42,050 nt of DNA from Bacteroidaceae bacterium (GTDB taxonomy: Bacteria > Bacteroidota > Bacteroidia > Bacteroidales > Bacteroidaceae), in the NCBI GenBank assembly GCA_017398805.1, contig JAFQEZ010000066.1, positions 1-42,050 of the forward strand, given 5' to 3'. The notes under the pieces were generated by a model. That model saw only the letters and a list, made by a program, of their open reading frames with translations. It did no database searches and was not told the origin of the DNA. The translations under genes were made by a program, and so were the position numbers. How positions within the stretch are numbered: position 1 is the stretch's first letter; every line of letters begins with the position of its first letter. Of this stretch, positions 15,921 through 25,488 are shown piece by piece.

Positions 15921-16688
15921 ATGAAAACAACAGCACTCTATTTCAGCGCTACATATACCACAAAGCGTGTGGTTGAGGCAGTGGCAGCAGAACTCTCGAA
16001 AGAGACCGTTACATATGATATAACAAACGACTCATCGAGTGACGCGGTGACAATCCCAAGTGATGAGCTTTTGGTTGTTGGCGTACCTGTATATGCCGGG
16101 CGTGTGCCGGCTATGGCAGTGGAACGTCTGCGCCGTTTCAAGGGCGACAACACCCCGGCTGTAGTCATAGCCGTTTATGGCAACCGACACTATGACGATG
16201 CGGTCCTGGAACTGCACGACATTATGAAAGAGTGCGGTTTCCGCACCGTTGCAGCAGGAGCATTTGTGGCACAGCACTCCATTTTCCCGAAGGTGGGCAC
16301 TGCGCGCCCCGACACCGAGGACTTTGCTGACATCAGAATGTTTGTAGAGAAGACTGCTGCACAATTGGCCGCAGATTTCGGAGAGATTGAGATACCGGGC
16401 AACCGTCCATATAAAGTACCGGGTGGAATACCCATCTGGCCTACTGCATCGCGTAAATGTACCGGATGTGGTGCATGCGCCCGCCTCTGCCCTACAGGAG
16501 CCATCGACACGTCATCGCCAAGGGGCGTCGACAAGAAGAAATGCATTAAGTGCGGACGCTGCATTGTTGTCTGCCCAAAGAGAGCCCGCCGCTTCTACGG
16601 TATCAAATACTCCATTGCCGCAGCACGTTTCAACAACGCATTCGCCACACGCAGGGCCAACGAAATGTGGTTTGCAGAGAAGAAATAA
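15921..16688 (+). CDS. EFR1-type flavodoxin/2x[4Fe-4S] ferredoxin protein
   Basis: A 255-aa fusion. Residues 1-150 are flavodoxin-like (YFSATYTTKR phosphate loop, VGVPVYAGRVP). Residues 175-225 hold two 4Fe-4S sites: C180-x2-C183-x2-C186-x3-C190-P and C208-x2-C211-x2-C214-x3-C218-P. This is the EFR1 ferredoxin family of anaerobes, which moves low-potential electrons between flavin and iron-sulfur carriers; the partner is unknown. It follows the nuclease gene by 28 bases and is closed by the terminator at 16711-16736. Confidence 0.9.
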   Translation: MKTTALYFSATYTTKRVVEAVAAELSKETVTYDITNDSSSDAVTIPSDELLVVGVPVYAGRVPAMAVERLRRFKGDNTPAVVIAVYGNRHYDDAVLELHDIMKECGFRTVAAGAFVAQHSIFPKVGTARPDTEDFADIRMFVEKTAAQLAADFGEIEIPGNRPYKVPGGIPIWPTASRKCTGCGACARLCPTGAIDTSSPRGVDKKKCIKCGRCIVVCPKRARRFYGIKYSIAAARFNNAFATRRANEMWFAEKK

Positions 16689-16710
16689 CGGCAAGCCAAA
16701 TTTTCGCCGT

Positions 16711-16736
16711 AAAATATTCAAGTGCTTGAATATTTT
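16711..16736 (+). terminator. Intrinsic terminator of the EFR1 gene
   Basis: Twelve-base arms (16711-16722 and 16725-16736) form a tight hairpin whose 3' side continues into a T-run to 16738. It begins 22 bases after the stop. Confidence 0.85.
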
Positions 16737-16751
16737 TTGTCTATTTGTTAT

Positions 16752-16759
16752 TATATTTG
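16752..16759 (+). promoter_or_regulatory. Promoter -7 element of the candidate RNA gene
   Basis: TATATTTG, followed by C, is a full consensus Bacteroidota -7 element. It lies just after the EFR1 terminator and has no reading frame behind it, which implies transcription of a non-coding RNA starting near 16766. Confidence 0.55.
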
Positions 16760-16765
16760 CACCGA

Positions 16766-17003
16766 ATTCCTGTACGTAACAGTATGGGTGACATATTTTA
16801 TAAGAGCGTTTGACTTTATCTTTGTTCAGAAAATCGCCAATTTAATGAACAACTCAAAGATAATCGGCAAAACGCTCACGCGTAGTTTATACTCACTTCC
16901 AGGTGAACTATATACTACTGCGTGGGCTATTGTAGTTTATCGAGTTGTGGGTGTTTGGCGATACCTCTGAACAGATAAGGCAATAGTACCCACGCACTTT
17001 TTT
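16766..17003 (+). ncRNA. Candidate structured small RNA with its own promoter and terminator
   Basis: About 238 bases without a plausible reading frame. Stem 1: GAGCGTTT (16804-16811) pairs with AAACGCTC (16870-16877); inside it TTATCTTTG (16816-16824) pairs with CAAAGATAA (16855-16863). Stem 2: GTAGTTTATA near 16882 pairs with TATATACTAC near 16910, one mismatch, with TCAC/GTGA inside. Stem 3: GCGTGGG-CTATTG (16920-16932) pairs with CAATAG-TA-CCCACGC (16981-16995), enclosing inner TTATC/GATAA and GGTGT/ATACC pairs, then six T (16998-17003). A consensus -7 element precedes it and an intrinsic terminator ends it. It could be 6S RNA, a Bacteroidales-1-type RNA, or a long attenuating leader for the lipoprotein gene at 17049. 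Family not identified. Confidence 0.55.
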
Positions 17004-17048
17004 ATAATCCTATACACCGGGGTATTGTGTATACAGATTGTTTAAGCT

Positions 17049-17762
17049 ATGAAAGCATTTAAAATTTTTACAACTGCACTATTTGCGTTGTTCCTGTGTG
17101 TTAATCTCGTTTCTTGCAGTAATGATGACGAAGGAGTAGTACCTGAAAATCCAACATCTCCCGAAGACAACTTGCCTGAAGAGGCTCGCGCTTTTGTCGG
17201 CTGCTGGATAAAGAATGACAACACTATCGTAGCCGGAGATTTCATATTTTGGGGAGATGGAACTTGTTGGATGCGTCCTGCAAGCTCTTATTCCGGCCAA
17301 TCTACAATTTATGGTTACTGGGCATATAACCCTGAAACCAAAATACTTGCTACAACTACAAACAATTGGCAGTGGGAAGTAACGTTGTCTAATTCAGAAG
17401 TGTGGGCAGGTGTCTCAATCAGTTCACAAAAGACACTATCATTCAACAAAGCTTCTAATGAGAGTTTCTTCAGATGGGTACTTGAGACAAAGACATGGAA
17501 GAATGATGAAGATGTGTATTTGAACTGTTATGGTAATAACGGTGATCTAGGGTGGCGAAATAAAGTGACCGGGTACTACTATTCGGAAGAAGGTATTTTT
17601 TTAATTACCGAGGACGAGAACCCGGATGATTACACCTTTAATTATGAATTTGTATATGGAAAATATCATAATACAGGAAAAGGTACCATCACTCTTGAAA
17701 CACCTAATAGTCCCGATTCAAGGATAATTATGACCGGATTCATTAATGCAGTATTGGAGTGA
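17049..17762 (+). CDS. Lipoprotein of unknown function
   Basis: The 237-aa protein has a signal sequence with a lipobox (LVSC, Cys23) followed by acidic residues (SNDDEG), typical of Bacteroidales lipoproteins sent to the outer membrane or cell surface. The mature part is rich in aromatic residues (YGYWAYNP, WQWEVTL) and probably all beta. No domain is recognised. It lies 45 bases after the terminator of the candidate RNA and is closed by its own terminator at 17892-17926. Confidence 0.82.
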   Translation: MKAFKIFTTALFALFLCVNLVSCSNDDEGVVPENPTSPEDNLPEEARAFVGCWIKNDNTIVAGDFIFWGDGTCWMRPASSYSGQSTIYGYWAYNPETKILATTTNNWQWEVTLSNSEVWAGVSISSQKTLSFNKASNESFFRWVLETKTWKNDEDVYLNCYGNNGDLGWRNKVTGYYYSEEGIFLITEDENPDDYTFNYEFVYGKYHNTGKGTITLETPNSPDSRIIMTGFINAVLE

Positions 17763-17891
17763 GAGTTATAACTATACGAGGATAAAATTTATATATCCAC
17801 ACCCAACTTTAAAACCAAGTTGAATTGTATCGACAGGAAGGAATCATAAGTTCCGGATTTAATGAATTCAAAAGTATTATATACCCTTTTT

Positions 17892-17926
17892 GTAGAAATC
17901 CGAATTAGGATTTCTACTTTTTTTTT
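17892..17926 (+). terminator. Strong intrinsic terminator
   Basis: A perfect 10-bp stem (17892-17901 and 17908-17917) with a 6-base loop, followed by nine T. It separates the lipoprotein gene from the sbcD operon. Confidence 0.92.
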
Positions 17927-17958
17927 GTATATTAGCAGAATATTCACACTATGCATAT

Positions 17959-19146
17959 ATGAAAATAATACATACTGCCGACTGGCATCTTGGACAGACA
18001 TTCTATGGACACGACAGGGCTAAGGAACATAAGGTTTTCCTTGACTGGCTGCGCGCGACTATAAAGGAGCGTTCGACGGACATCCTTCTTATTGCAGGTG
18101 ATGTTTTCGACACACCCAATCCTTCGGCCGAGGCACAAAGGATGTTCTATCATTTCCTCAAGGATGTGACAGCCGAAAACCAATCACTGCAAATAATAAT
18201 AACTGCAGGAAACCACGACTCGGCAGCACGCATAGAAGCCCCTGCCCCTTTGTTGAACAGCTTCAACATACAAGTCTCGGGAATTGTACATTGGAACGAG
18301 GATGGCATTGACTTCGACAGGATGATAATCCCCATAAAGGATGGAGGCTGCTGTCTTGCCGTACCATATCTGAGGCACAACGAATATCCCGAAGCAGAGA
18401 ACTACAGCCAAGGTGTTGCCAAAGTCTATTCCGAATTGTACGCCAGAGCAAAGGAGAGAGGCTACTCCCCTATCATTGCAATGGGACATCTGCAAGCATC
18501 GGGTGCCGAGGTCTCTGTAGGTGACAGTTCCGAGCATCTTGTCATCGGAGGTATGGAAGGCATTGAGGCAACCTTTGCCAGTGAGGGAATCATATATACA
18601 GCACTCGGACATCTCCACAAGGCACAACGTGTGGCACACAGGGATAATGTCCGCTACTCTGGTGCACCATTGCCAATGTCTTTTGCCGAAAGGCGAAACA
18701 GGCAGAGCGTGACAGAGGTAATCATTGAAGACGGTTCATGCAACATTGAAAAAGTGGAGTTCGAGACTCCTGTAAAACTGTTGAGCATTCCCTCCACTCC
18801 ACAGCCGCTTGATTGTGTGCTTGAGGAAATAGCAGCCCTTGAGACAGGCGAAATCCGATGGGACTCTCCGCTTCTTGAAGTGCGCGTCCTTGTCTCATCG
18901 GTAGACACCATGCTGCGTCAAAGCATTGAAGAGGCGCTTGAGGGGAAGGCTGTACGCCTTACACGAATTGAAGCTGTGAGCAACATCACCCGCAATGACG
19001 ATGAGCGTCCTATGACATATGACGATTTCAAGAACAGCGATCCCAAGGAGCTGATGAAGGATATTTTCAAGAGAGAGAACAAGATGGAGATGCCCGATCA
19101 TCTTTCACTATTGTTGGACGAAATAATCAAGGAGGTAAGAGCATGA
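17959..19146 (+). CDS. sbcD: Exonuclease subunit SbcD (Mre11-like)
   Basis: A 395-aa metallophosphoesterase. The Mre11/SbcD motifs are complete: TADWHLG (D8, H10), IAGDVFD (D48), TAGNHDS (N85, H86, D87) and, further on, LGHLHKAQ. With SbcC it forms a complex that opens hairpins and trims DNA ends. Its last 4 bases overlap the sbcC start (ATGA), so translation is coupled. It heads the repair cluster sbcD-sbcC-addA-addB. Confidence 0.96.
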   Translation: MKIIHTADWHLGQTFYGHDRAKEHKVFLDWLRATIKERSTDILLIAGDVFDTPNPSAEAQRMFYHFLKDVTAENQSLQIIITAGNHDSAARIEAPAPLLNSFNIQVSGIVHWNEDGIDFDRMIIPIKDGGCCLAVPYLRHNEYPEAENYSQGVAKVYSELYARAKERGYSPIIAMGHLQASGAEVSVGDSSEHLVIGGMEGIEATFASEGIIYTALGHLHKAQRVAHRDNVRYSGAPLPMSFAERRNRQSVTEVIIEDGSCNIEKVEFETPVKLLSIPSTPQPLDCVLEEIAALETGEIRWDSPLLEVRVLVSSVDTMLRQSIEEALEGKAVRLTRIEAVSNITRNDDERPMTYDDFKNSDPKELMKDIFKRENKMEMPDHLSLLLDEIIKEVRA

Positions 19147-22100
19147 AGATTCTGGCAATAAGAGGAAAGAACCTTGCATCATTGGGAGGCGAGTTCGAGG
19201 TCGATTTCAGCAAGGAGCCGCTTGACAAAAGTTCGATAGTTGCAATAACCGGATCTACCGGCTCGGGTAAAAGTACCATCCTTGACGCCATGTGCATAGC
19301 ACTTTACGAAAGTTCGCCAAGGCTCGACAGTATCAAGAACAGCAAGAATATCGAGGAGTTCGGCAAGACGGGCCTCAAAGAAGACAATGCAAGGACCATT
19401 ATGCGCCGCGGTACTGTCGAAGCATATGCCGAAGTGGATTTTACAGCCGTTGACGGCAACAGTTACAGGGCAAGATGGAGTATTAAGCGCAGGAACAACA
19501 GCCCTAACGGTTCATTTGCTCCTGCAGCATGCAGTCTGGAGAATCTTCAGACCCATGAAACAGAAACGTTACAGATTACCGAATACAAGAACAAGGTACA
19601 GGAACTCATAGGATTGACATACGAGCAGTTCAAGCGTGCGGTATTGCTTGCGCAAGGAAACTTCGCGGCTTTCCTCAAAGCCGATGAGAATGACAAGGCA
19701 ATGATACTGCAAACGCTTACCGACACCGGGATATACAGTGAAATTTCTGCCCTAATATATAAGAGATACACTAATGCAGAAAATGAACTGAGGATTGTTG
19801 AGGAAAAGAAAAAAGCCCTGCAGTTACTCACACCTGAAGAAATTTCCGAGATTGACAAGGAACTGAAAGAATTGCTAAATGCACAGGAGGAGAATGAGAA
19901 ATCCATTAAAAAACTGACTCTCGAGAAGCAATGGAGCGAACATAAGGCGACATTGGATAAGCAACTATCAATAGCAGCAGACGACCTGCGTGCCGCAAAA
20001 GAAGAAATGGAACGCAGAAGACCGGAAATAGAGCAATTGAAGAGAATCGACTCACTGCAGGAAATCCGTGACACATTTATCCGTTGCACATCCATTGAAC
20101 AGGAATACGCAAAGAACAAGAACAGGCTTACCGTCCTGAAGGATGCAATCAAAAGCAGCAAGGAAGAACTTGAAAAGTGCGGAGAGAGAGTCAAGAAAGC
20201 ACAGGAGGCGCAGGATTCTGCCGGCAAGGAGTACGAAGAGGCAAAGCCGCAGATAAACAAGGCCGTAAAGGTTGAAGCAGGCATTGCGTCACTCCTCAAA
20301 AGAATGGGTGAACTCGAAGATGAGATAAAGAAGGTCAAGAGGGATAAAGAGAAGATTGCAACCCTTGTAGAGAAGGATGAGAAGAGAATTGATCTCCTCA
20401 AGGAAGAACAGGAAAAAATCACAGAATGGTTCAACGCGAATAAAGGATTTGAGCATATAATACCGTCTGTTCCTGTACTCATTACAAACATAACCTCAGC
20501 AGAGACATCGGCACAAGAGGCCAACAAGCATAAAGAGTCGCTTGCCAAAGAGCAGGAACTTTTGGAGAACAGGGAGAAACGTCTGACAGTTGTCAAGGCA
20601 CGTGAAGAGGAACTGGCAAAGACCCTATCGAGCGAGATTGCAACACTACGCAAGATGCTCAAGGATAACGAGCCCTGCCCTGTGTGCGGCAGCCGTCATC
20701 ACGAATACTTTATGACACAAGAGAAAACTCTTGCCGAGAAAGAACTCGAAAAGGCAAAAACCGATGTCAAGAATGAGATCGAGCACCTGACCGCAAGCAT
20801 ACAGGATTGCAAGGAGGCGATAAGCAAGCACAAAAGTGCAATAGAGACCTACATTTCGTCAATAGAGAGAATCAAGGAGAGCAACATGCAGATTGCAGGT
20901 AATGATTCCGCAACTGCATCCATCCTTGAGCAGAAGAATGCTAAGCAGATACTGGAGAAACTTGCCGGAGGATGGAAATCGAACTGTGACAGAAATTCTC
21001 AAATCAAAGAGGAACTTTCATTGGCTTGCAACAGCATTGAAAGCAACCGCAAGCGAATGGCAGAGTTGCAGGAGGAGTTGAAAGATAAGGAGAAGACATA
21101 TGTTGCAGCAGAGAAGGAATCAAAGGATCTCGACAGCCAATTAAGAGGCCTGCTTGGCAAATGGACAAGTTGTGAAGCAGCCGAACAGTTTTACTGCAAC
21201 AGGATTGCCGCTGCAAACAAAGAGTTCAGCAGCGCCGTCGAAGAGAGAAGCAATGTCGCGGAACATCATAGCAGACAGGAAGGCGAAATCAATGAGAAAG
21301 AGAAACTCATTGACTCACAATCAAAGCAATATGAGCAACTTTCAGCCGATATTGCGGCATATCTTGCCGCAAGGAAAGATGGCATAGACCTCCCTGCGTT
21401 GAAGTCAATAATGGCTGTAAGTAATGAGACAATCACCGCAATGCGCAACAATATTGAGAGAGCATCGAAGAATGTTGCGACTGCCGAAGCCACCCTTGCC
21501 GAGAGGAAAAGAAATATCGAGGATCACATGGCATCTCCTTCAAGACCGGCTGACGGAATTTCCATTGAGGAGATAACAGAGAACATTGCAAGGTCAACCG
21601 AAGTACGCAAGAGCATCTCATCCGGAATAAGCAGAATCAATGCCACCCTACTCAAAGACAAAGAAAACAATACTCTCTTTGAACAATACAAAGCCGAGTA
21701 TGAAGAAAAGTGGAAGAATGCCGATTCATGGAGAACGCTCAACAACACATTCGGTTCGGCCAAGGGCGAGAAACTGATGCGCATTACACAAGGCTACACG
21801 CTCGACATATTGCTTGATGTCGCAAACGCACATCTCAAGGATTTCTCAGGACGTTATATGCTGTCACGTATATCTCCCGATTCGTTAGGTATCAAAGTCA
21901 TAGACCTTGAGATGATGTCCGAGAGCCGATCGGTACACTCGCTTTCGGGCGGTGAGACATTCCTTGCATCGCTTGCACTCTCGCTCGCGCTATCGTCAAT
22001 TTCATCGAGCAAGATGAGTATCGAATCACTCTTTATTGATGAAGGATTCGGAGCACTTGACAAGGAGACATTAGGCAGTGCAATGGATGCACTCGAGCAG

Positions 22101-22226
22101 TTGCAGAGCAAAGGTCGCAACATTTGCGTAATATCACATCTTACAGAAATGCTCGACCGTATTCCTGTAAAAATCAAGGTCGCTAAAGGCGTAAACGGGA
22201 AAAGCAGAATAGAAATAACAGGCTAA
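19143..22226 (+). CDS. sbcC: Exonuclease subunit SbcC (Rad50-like ATPase)
   Basis: A 1027-aa SMC-like ATPase. Walker A GSTGSGKST starts at residue 37, and the early Q-loop is visible in VLLAQGNFAAF. Long Glu/Lys-rich coiled coils (about 200-500 and 520-850) flank a zinc-hook CPVC at 512-515. The C-terminal lobe has the signature LSGGETFLASLALS and Walker B LFIDEGFGALD. Length and order are normal for the family. It joins two SbcD-bound heads and moves DNA into the nuclease. The next gene starts 10 bases after its stop. Confidence 0.97.
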   Translation: MKILAIRGKNLASLGGEFEVDFSKEPLDKSSIVAITGSTGSGKSTILDAMCIALYESSPRLDSIKNSKNIEEFGKTGLKEDNARTIMRRGTVEAYAEVDFTAVDGNSYRARWSIKRRNNSPNGSFAPAACSLENLQTHETETLQITEYKNKVQELIGLTYEQFKRAVLLAQGNFAAFLKADENDKAMILQTLTDTGIYSEISALIYKRYTNAENELRIVEEKKKALQLLTPEEISEIDKELKELLNAQEENEKSIKKLTLEKQWSEHKATLDKQLSIAADDLRAAKEEMERRRPEIEQLKRIDSLQEIRDTFIRCTSIEQEYAKNKNRLTVLKDAIKSSKEELEKCGERVKKAQEAQDSAGKEYEEAKPQINKAVKVEAGIASLLKRMGELEDEIKKVKRDKEKIATLVEKDEKRIDLLKEEQEKITEWFNANKGFEHIIPSVPVLITNITSAETSAQEANKHKESLAKEQELLENREKRLTVVKAREEELAKTLSSEIATLRKMLKDNEPCPVCGSRHHEYFMTQEKTLAEKELEKAKTDVKNEIEHLTASIQDCKEAISKHKSAIETYISSIERIKESNMQIAGNDSATASILEQKNAKQILEKLAGGWKSNCDRNSQIKEELSLACNSIESNRKRMAELQEELKDKEKTYVAAEKESKDLDSQLRGLLGKWTSCEAAEQFYCNRIAAANKEFSSAVEERSNVAEHHSRQEGEINEKEKLIDSQSKQYEQLSADIAAYLAARKDGIDLPALKSIMAVSNETITAMRNNIERASKNVATAEATLAERKRNIEDHMASPSRPADGISIEEITENIARSTEVRKSISSGISRINATLLKDKENNTLFEQYKAEYEEKWKNADSWRTLNNTFGSAKGEKLMRITQGYTLDILLDVANAHLKDFSGRYMLSRISPDSLGIKVIDLEMMSESRSVHSLSGGETFLASLALSLALSSISSSKMSIESLFIDEGFGALDKETLGSAMDALEQLQSKGRNICVISHLTEMLDRIPVKIKVAKGVNGKSRIEITG

Positions 22227-22236
22227 CACAAGAAAC

Positions 22237-25200
22237 ATGAAAAAGTGTCTTAAAATATACAAGGCTTCAGCAGGTTCGGGCAAAACTTTCACATTAGCTG
22301 TCGAATATATAAAGCTATTGATAGAGAACCCCTACTGCTACAGAAACATCCTTGCCGTAACCTTCACAAACAAGGCTACAGGAGAGATGAAGGAGCGCAT
22401 TCTGGGCAAGCTCTACGGTATTGCGAACAGGTCGAAAGGAGCTAAGGATTACCTGAAGAAAATCAAGGAACAGATGCCCGAATGGAGCGAAGAGAGAATC
22501 ATCACGAATGCCCGTCTGGCTCTTGAACTCATATTGCATGACTACGGGCACTTCCGCATACAGACAATAGACTCATTCTTCCAGAGCGTACTTCGCGGAA
22601 TGGCAAGGGAACTCGACCTGAACGGTGACATGGAGATATCGATCGAGGGCAAGGAGTTGCTCGAAGATACTGTTGACAAATTCATAAGAGACCTTGAACC
22701 CGGAAAAGAGAACATTACCCAAGTCATCAGATATATCGAGGAGGTTCTTGACAACGGAGGCGACTGGCACGTCGAGAAGAATATCAAAAACTTTGCCGAG
22801 AACATTCTGAGCGAGGAGTATCTTGACCGTGGCGAGGAGTTGCGCAGGCAGATAGAAGAGAACAGAAGTGTGCTCGAAAAGTTCCGCAGTGAAGTTCAGG
22901 CAAAACAGAAGGAGTGCGAAGAGAAAATAAAGGAACTGGGCAAGGAATTCTTTGCACTTGCAGGGGATGCCGGGCCTGATGCATTCACAGGCAATGCAAA
23001 TCGTGGTGCATGGCTCTTGTTTACAAAAATAGATAAGGGAATGAGGCCGAAAATCACCTCTACCGTAACGAAAATGATTGAAAACCCGGACAAGATTTCC
23101 AAGACATTCCCCGATCGTGATAAAGTTACGGCACTGCTTGAAAGATATTACACTCTTATGAACGAGTACAACAGTTGCAAACTCTCCATGGCCCATTTCC
23201 ATCAGTTGGGACTGTTGAACAGCATCGCCAAGACCCTGAAAGAGGAGAATGCAAGAGAAAACCGTTTCCTCCTCGCCGACACAGCGCATCTGCTCAGTTC
23301 AATGATAAAGAGCAACACAAGTTTCATCTTTGAAAAGATAGGCACGGAGATTGACCATATATTCATTGACGAGTTCCAAGATACATCAAGGTTGCAATGG
23401 GTATGTTTTGAAGTCCTGCTGAAAGAGGTTCTTTCACGCGGGAACTTCAACCTTATCGTAGGCGATGTCAAGCAGGCCATATACCGCTGGCGCAATGGTG
23501 ACTGGAAAATCATGAACAACCTCGATTCCTACTTCAAGGAGTTTAACGGAATACTGGAGTTCGAGAGTCAGGACATCAGGATTGACGGCAAAAGTTACCA
23601 ATCGGTAAACTATCGCAGCGACAGGCGTATAATTTCATTCAACAATGCCTTCTACAGCAAGGCCGTAGAGGTCATAGGCACAACATACAAGGATGAACTC
23701 GGTGAGATGTATGAAGAGATTGCCGCGGCATACAACGATGTGCAGCAAGCCTATCCCCAGCCCGAACCGGGAAAACCGGAAAAACCGGAGAGAGGATTCG
23801 TGCAGGTAAAGACATTCGTGCGAGGAAACTCTAAGGAGCAGTCAAGCAAAGAGTACGAAGCCATCTTCTACAGCAAGTTGATGGAGACATTGAGAGAACT
23901 TATAAATGACAAGGGAGTAAAACCGAAAGACATTGCGATTCTTCTGCGCGAGAACGGTCCCATACCCGATATTATCGAAGAATTCAAGACTCATTTCCCA
24001 GGGCTCAAGATTGTAAGTGATGATGCATACAAGCTATCCTCATCACACACAGTGCAGCTTGCAGTAGCTGCAATGAGGTATATCGCAACTCCCGAGGACA
24101 AGATAAACATTGCCAACATGCTGAACCTTTACAACAAGGTTGTTCTCGGCAACGACAATCCCCTTGAGAATTATGTGGCAAAAGGCGAACTGATAGAGTT
24201 GCTCCCAAGCGATTTCCGCTATAACCTTGAGCACCTCAAAGGTCTCCCTACATACGAGCTTATAGAGCAACTTATGGCTATACTCAACATAGAAGAGACA
24301 AAAGGTGAGGAATCATACATATATGCCTTCCTCGACTACATGTCGCAATACATCAACAGCAAGGGAGATGACCTGCAAAGCCTGCTTGCAGCATGGGACG
24401 AGAGCATATGCGACAAATGCATACCGGTGGAGAATGACGACAGCCTGAAGATAATGACAATACACAAGTCAAAAGGACTCGAATTCCACACTGTCATCAT
24501 GCCGTTCTGCGACTGGAAGCTGACAGCCGACTCAAGAAGCCTGCTATGGTGCGAGCCGAAAGGCGAACCGTTCGACACCTTGGAACTTGTTCCGGTAAAG
24601 AGTGTCGATTACATGAAGCATTCAATATACAACGATGACTATAACAAGGAGTTCATGTATCAGATTGTTGACAACCTGAATATCCTTTATGTAGGAACCA
24701 CAAGAGCAATAAGCAATCTTATAATCTTTACCGAGGAACGGAATAGCGATACGCCCTACGTATGGCAACTCATCAATAAGACAATTGAAGGACTCCCCGA
24801 ACTTAATGGTGCTGTCAAGGAGAAGAGAGAGAAAAAAGAAATCGAGTACCGCTATGGCGAGATTGTTCCCAGTGAGGATGAAAACGGAAAGAAAGAGAGC
24901 AAGAAAGAGGAGAAGAAAGAGGACAACCCGTTCGAGAGCAAGCCGAAACCATTACAATTGCCGCTTACCTTCCACAACAACAGAATCGAGGTAAAGCAAT
25001 CAAAGGAACTGCAACGTTTCCTCGCAAGTGAAGAAGAGAAGCAACAACTCAAGAAGATTGCCGAAGGTGAACTTTTGCACATGGTCATGTCCAAAATCGA
25101 AACAGCTGCCGATATTGACAAGGCACTTGACAAACTGCTGTTGCAAGGTATAATTGAAGATGCAGCACGCATAACAGAAATAAAGTCATTCATTGAAGGG

Positions 25201-25488
25201 AGACTTGCCGACCCAAGAGTCAGGGAGTGGTTCAACGGAAGTTATCGCCTCTACAACGAGTGTACGATATTGAACCGCAAGGAAAAAAAGACAAGCAGGC
25301 CCGACCGTGTCATGATAAAAGGGAACGAGGCTGTTGTTGTAGACTACAAGTTCGGTTATGCCGAAATAGATGATAACAAGAAACAGGTACACGACTACAT
25401 GGAACTGTTGCACGCAATGAATTACGAGAGTGTAAAAGGATACGTTTGGTATGTAAAAAAGAACAAGATAATACCGGTAACACTATGA
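22237..25488 (+). CDS. addA: UvrD-family helicase/nuclease, AddA/RecB-like
   Basis: A 1083-aa superfamily 1 helicase. Walker A ASAGSGKT ends at K16-T17; Walker B is DEFQD (D378-D382). Motif III-like VGDVKQAIYRWRNGD follows, and late helicase motifs include MTIHKSKGLEF and YVGTTRA. A low-complexity Lys/Glu stretch near residues 865-895 links to a C-terminal PD-(D/E)XK nuclease domain with D1023 and VVVDYKFG (D1036, K1038). This matches AddA of Bacteroidetes, which unwinds and degrades double-strand ends for recombination. Its end overlaps addB by 4 bases. The symbol rests on architecture and the addB partner. Confidence 0.9.
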   Translation: MKKCLKIYKASAGSGKTFTLAVEYIKLLIENPYCYRNILAVTFTNKATGEMKERILGKLYGIANRSKGAKDYLKKIKEQMPEWSEERIITNARLALELILHDYGHFRIQTIDSFFQSVLRGMARELDLNGDMEISIEGKELLEDTVDKFIRDLEPGKENITQVIRYIEEVLDNGGDWHVEKNIKNFAENILSEEYLDRGEELRRQIEENRSVLEKFRSEVQAKQKECEEKIKELGKEFFALAGDAGPDAFTGNANRGAWLLFTKIDKGMRPKITSTVTKMIENPDKISKTFPDRDKVTALLERYYTLMNEYNSCKLSMAHFHQLGLLNSIAKTLKEENARENRFLLADTAHLLSSMIKSNTSFIFEKIGTEIDHIFIDEFQDTSRLQWVCFEVLLKEVLSRGNFNLIVGDVKQAIYRWRNGDWKIMNNLDSYFKEFNGILEFESQDIRIDGKSYQSVNYRSDRRIISFNNAFYSKAVEVIGTTYKDELGEMYEEIAAAYNDVQQAYPQPEPGKPEKPERGFVQVKTFVRGNSKEQSSKEYEAIFYSKLMETLRELINDKGVKPKDIAILLRENGPIPDIIEEFKTHFPGLKIVSDDAYKLSSSHTVQLAVAAMRYIATPEDKINIANMLNLYNKVVLGNDNPLENYVAKGELIELLPSDFRYNLEHLKGLPTYELIEQLMAILNIEETKGEESYIYAFLDYMSQYINSKGDDLQSLLAAWDESICDKCIPVENDDSLKIMTIHKSKGLEFHTVIMPFCDWKLTADSRSLLWCEPKGEPFDTLELVPVKSVDYMKHSIYNDDYNKEFMYQIVDNLNILYVGTTRAISNLIIFTEERNSDTPYVWQLINKTIEGLPELNGAVKEKREKKEIEYRYGEIVPSEDENGKKESKKEEKKEDNPFESKPKPLQLPLTFHNNRIEVKQSKELQRFLASEEEKQQLKKIAEGELLHMVMSKIETAADIDKALDKLLLQGIIEDAARITEIKSFIEGRLADPRVREWFNGSYRLYNECTILNRKEKKTSRPDRVMIKGNEAVVVDYKFGYAEIDDNKKQVHDYMELLHAMNYESVKGYVWYVKKNKIIPVTL

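Noticed and set aside
19547-20662. Long minus-strand reading frame (371 codons) rich in Ser, Phe and Leu
   Set aside because: It lies wholly antisense to the SbcC coiled coil. Its Ser-rich composition is the mirror of Glu/Lys-rich codons, and it has no domain-like pattern.
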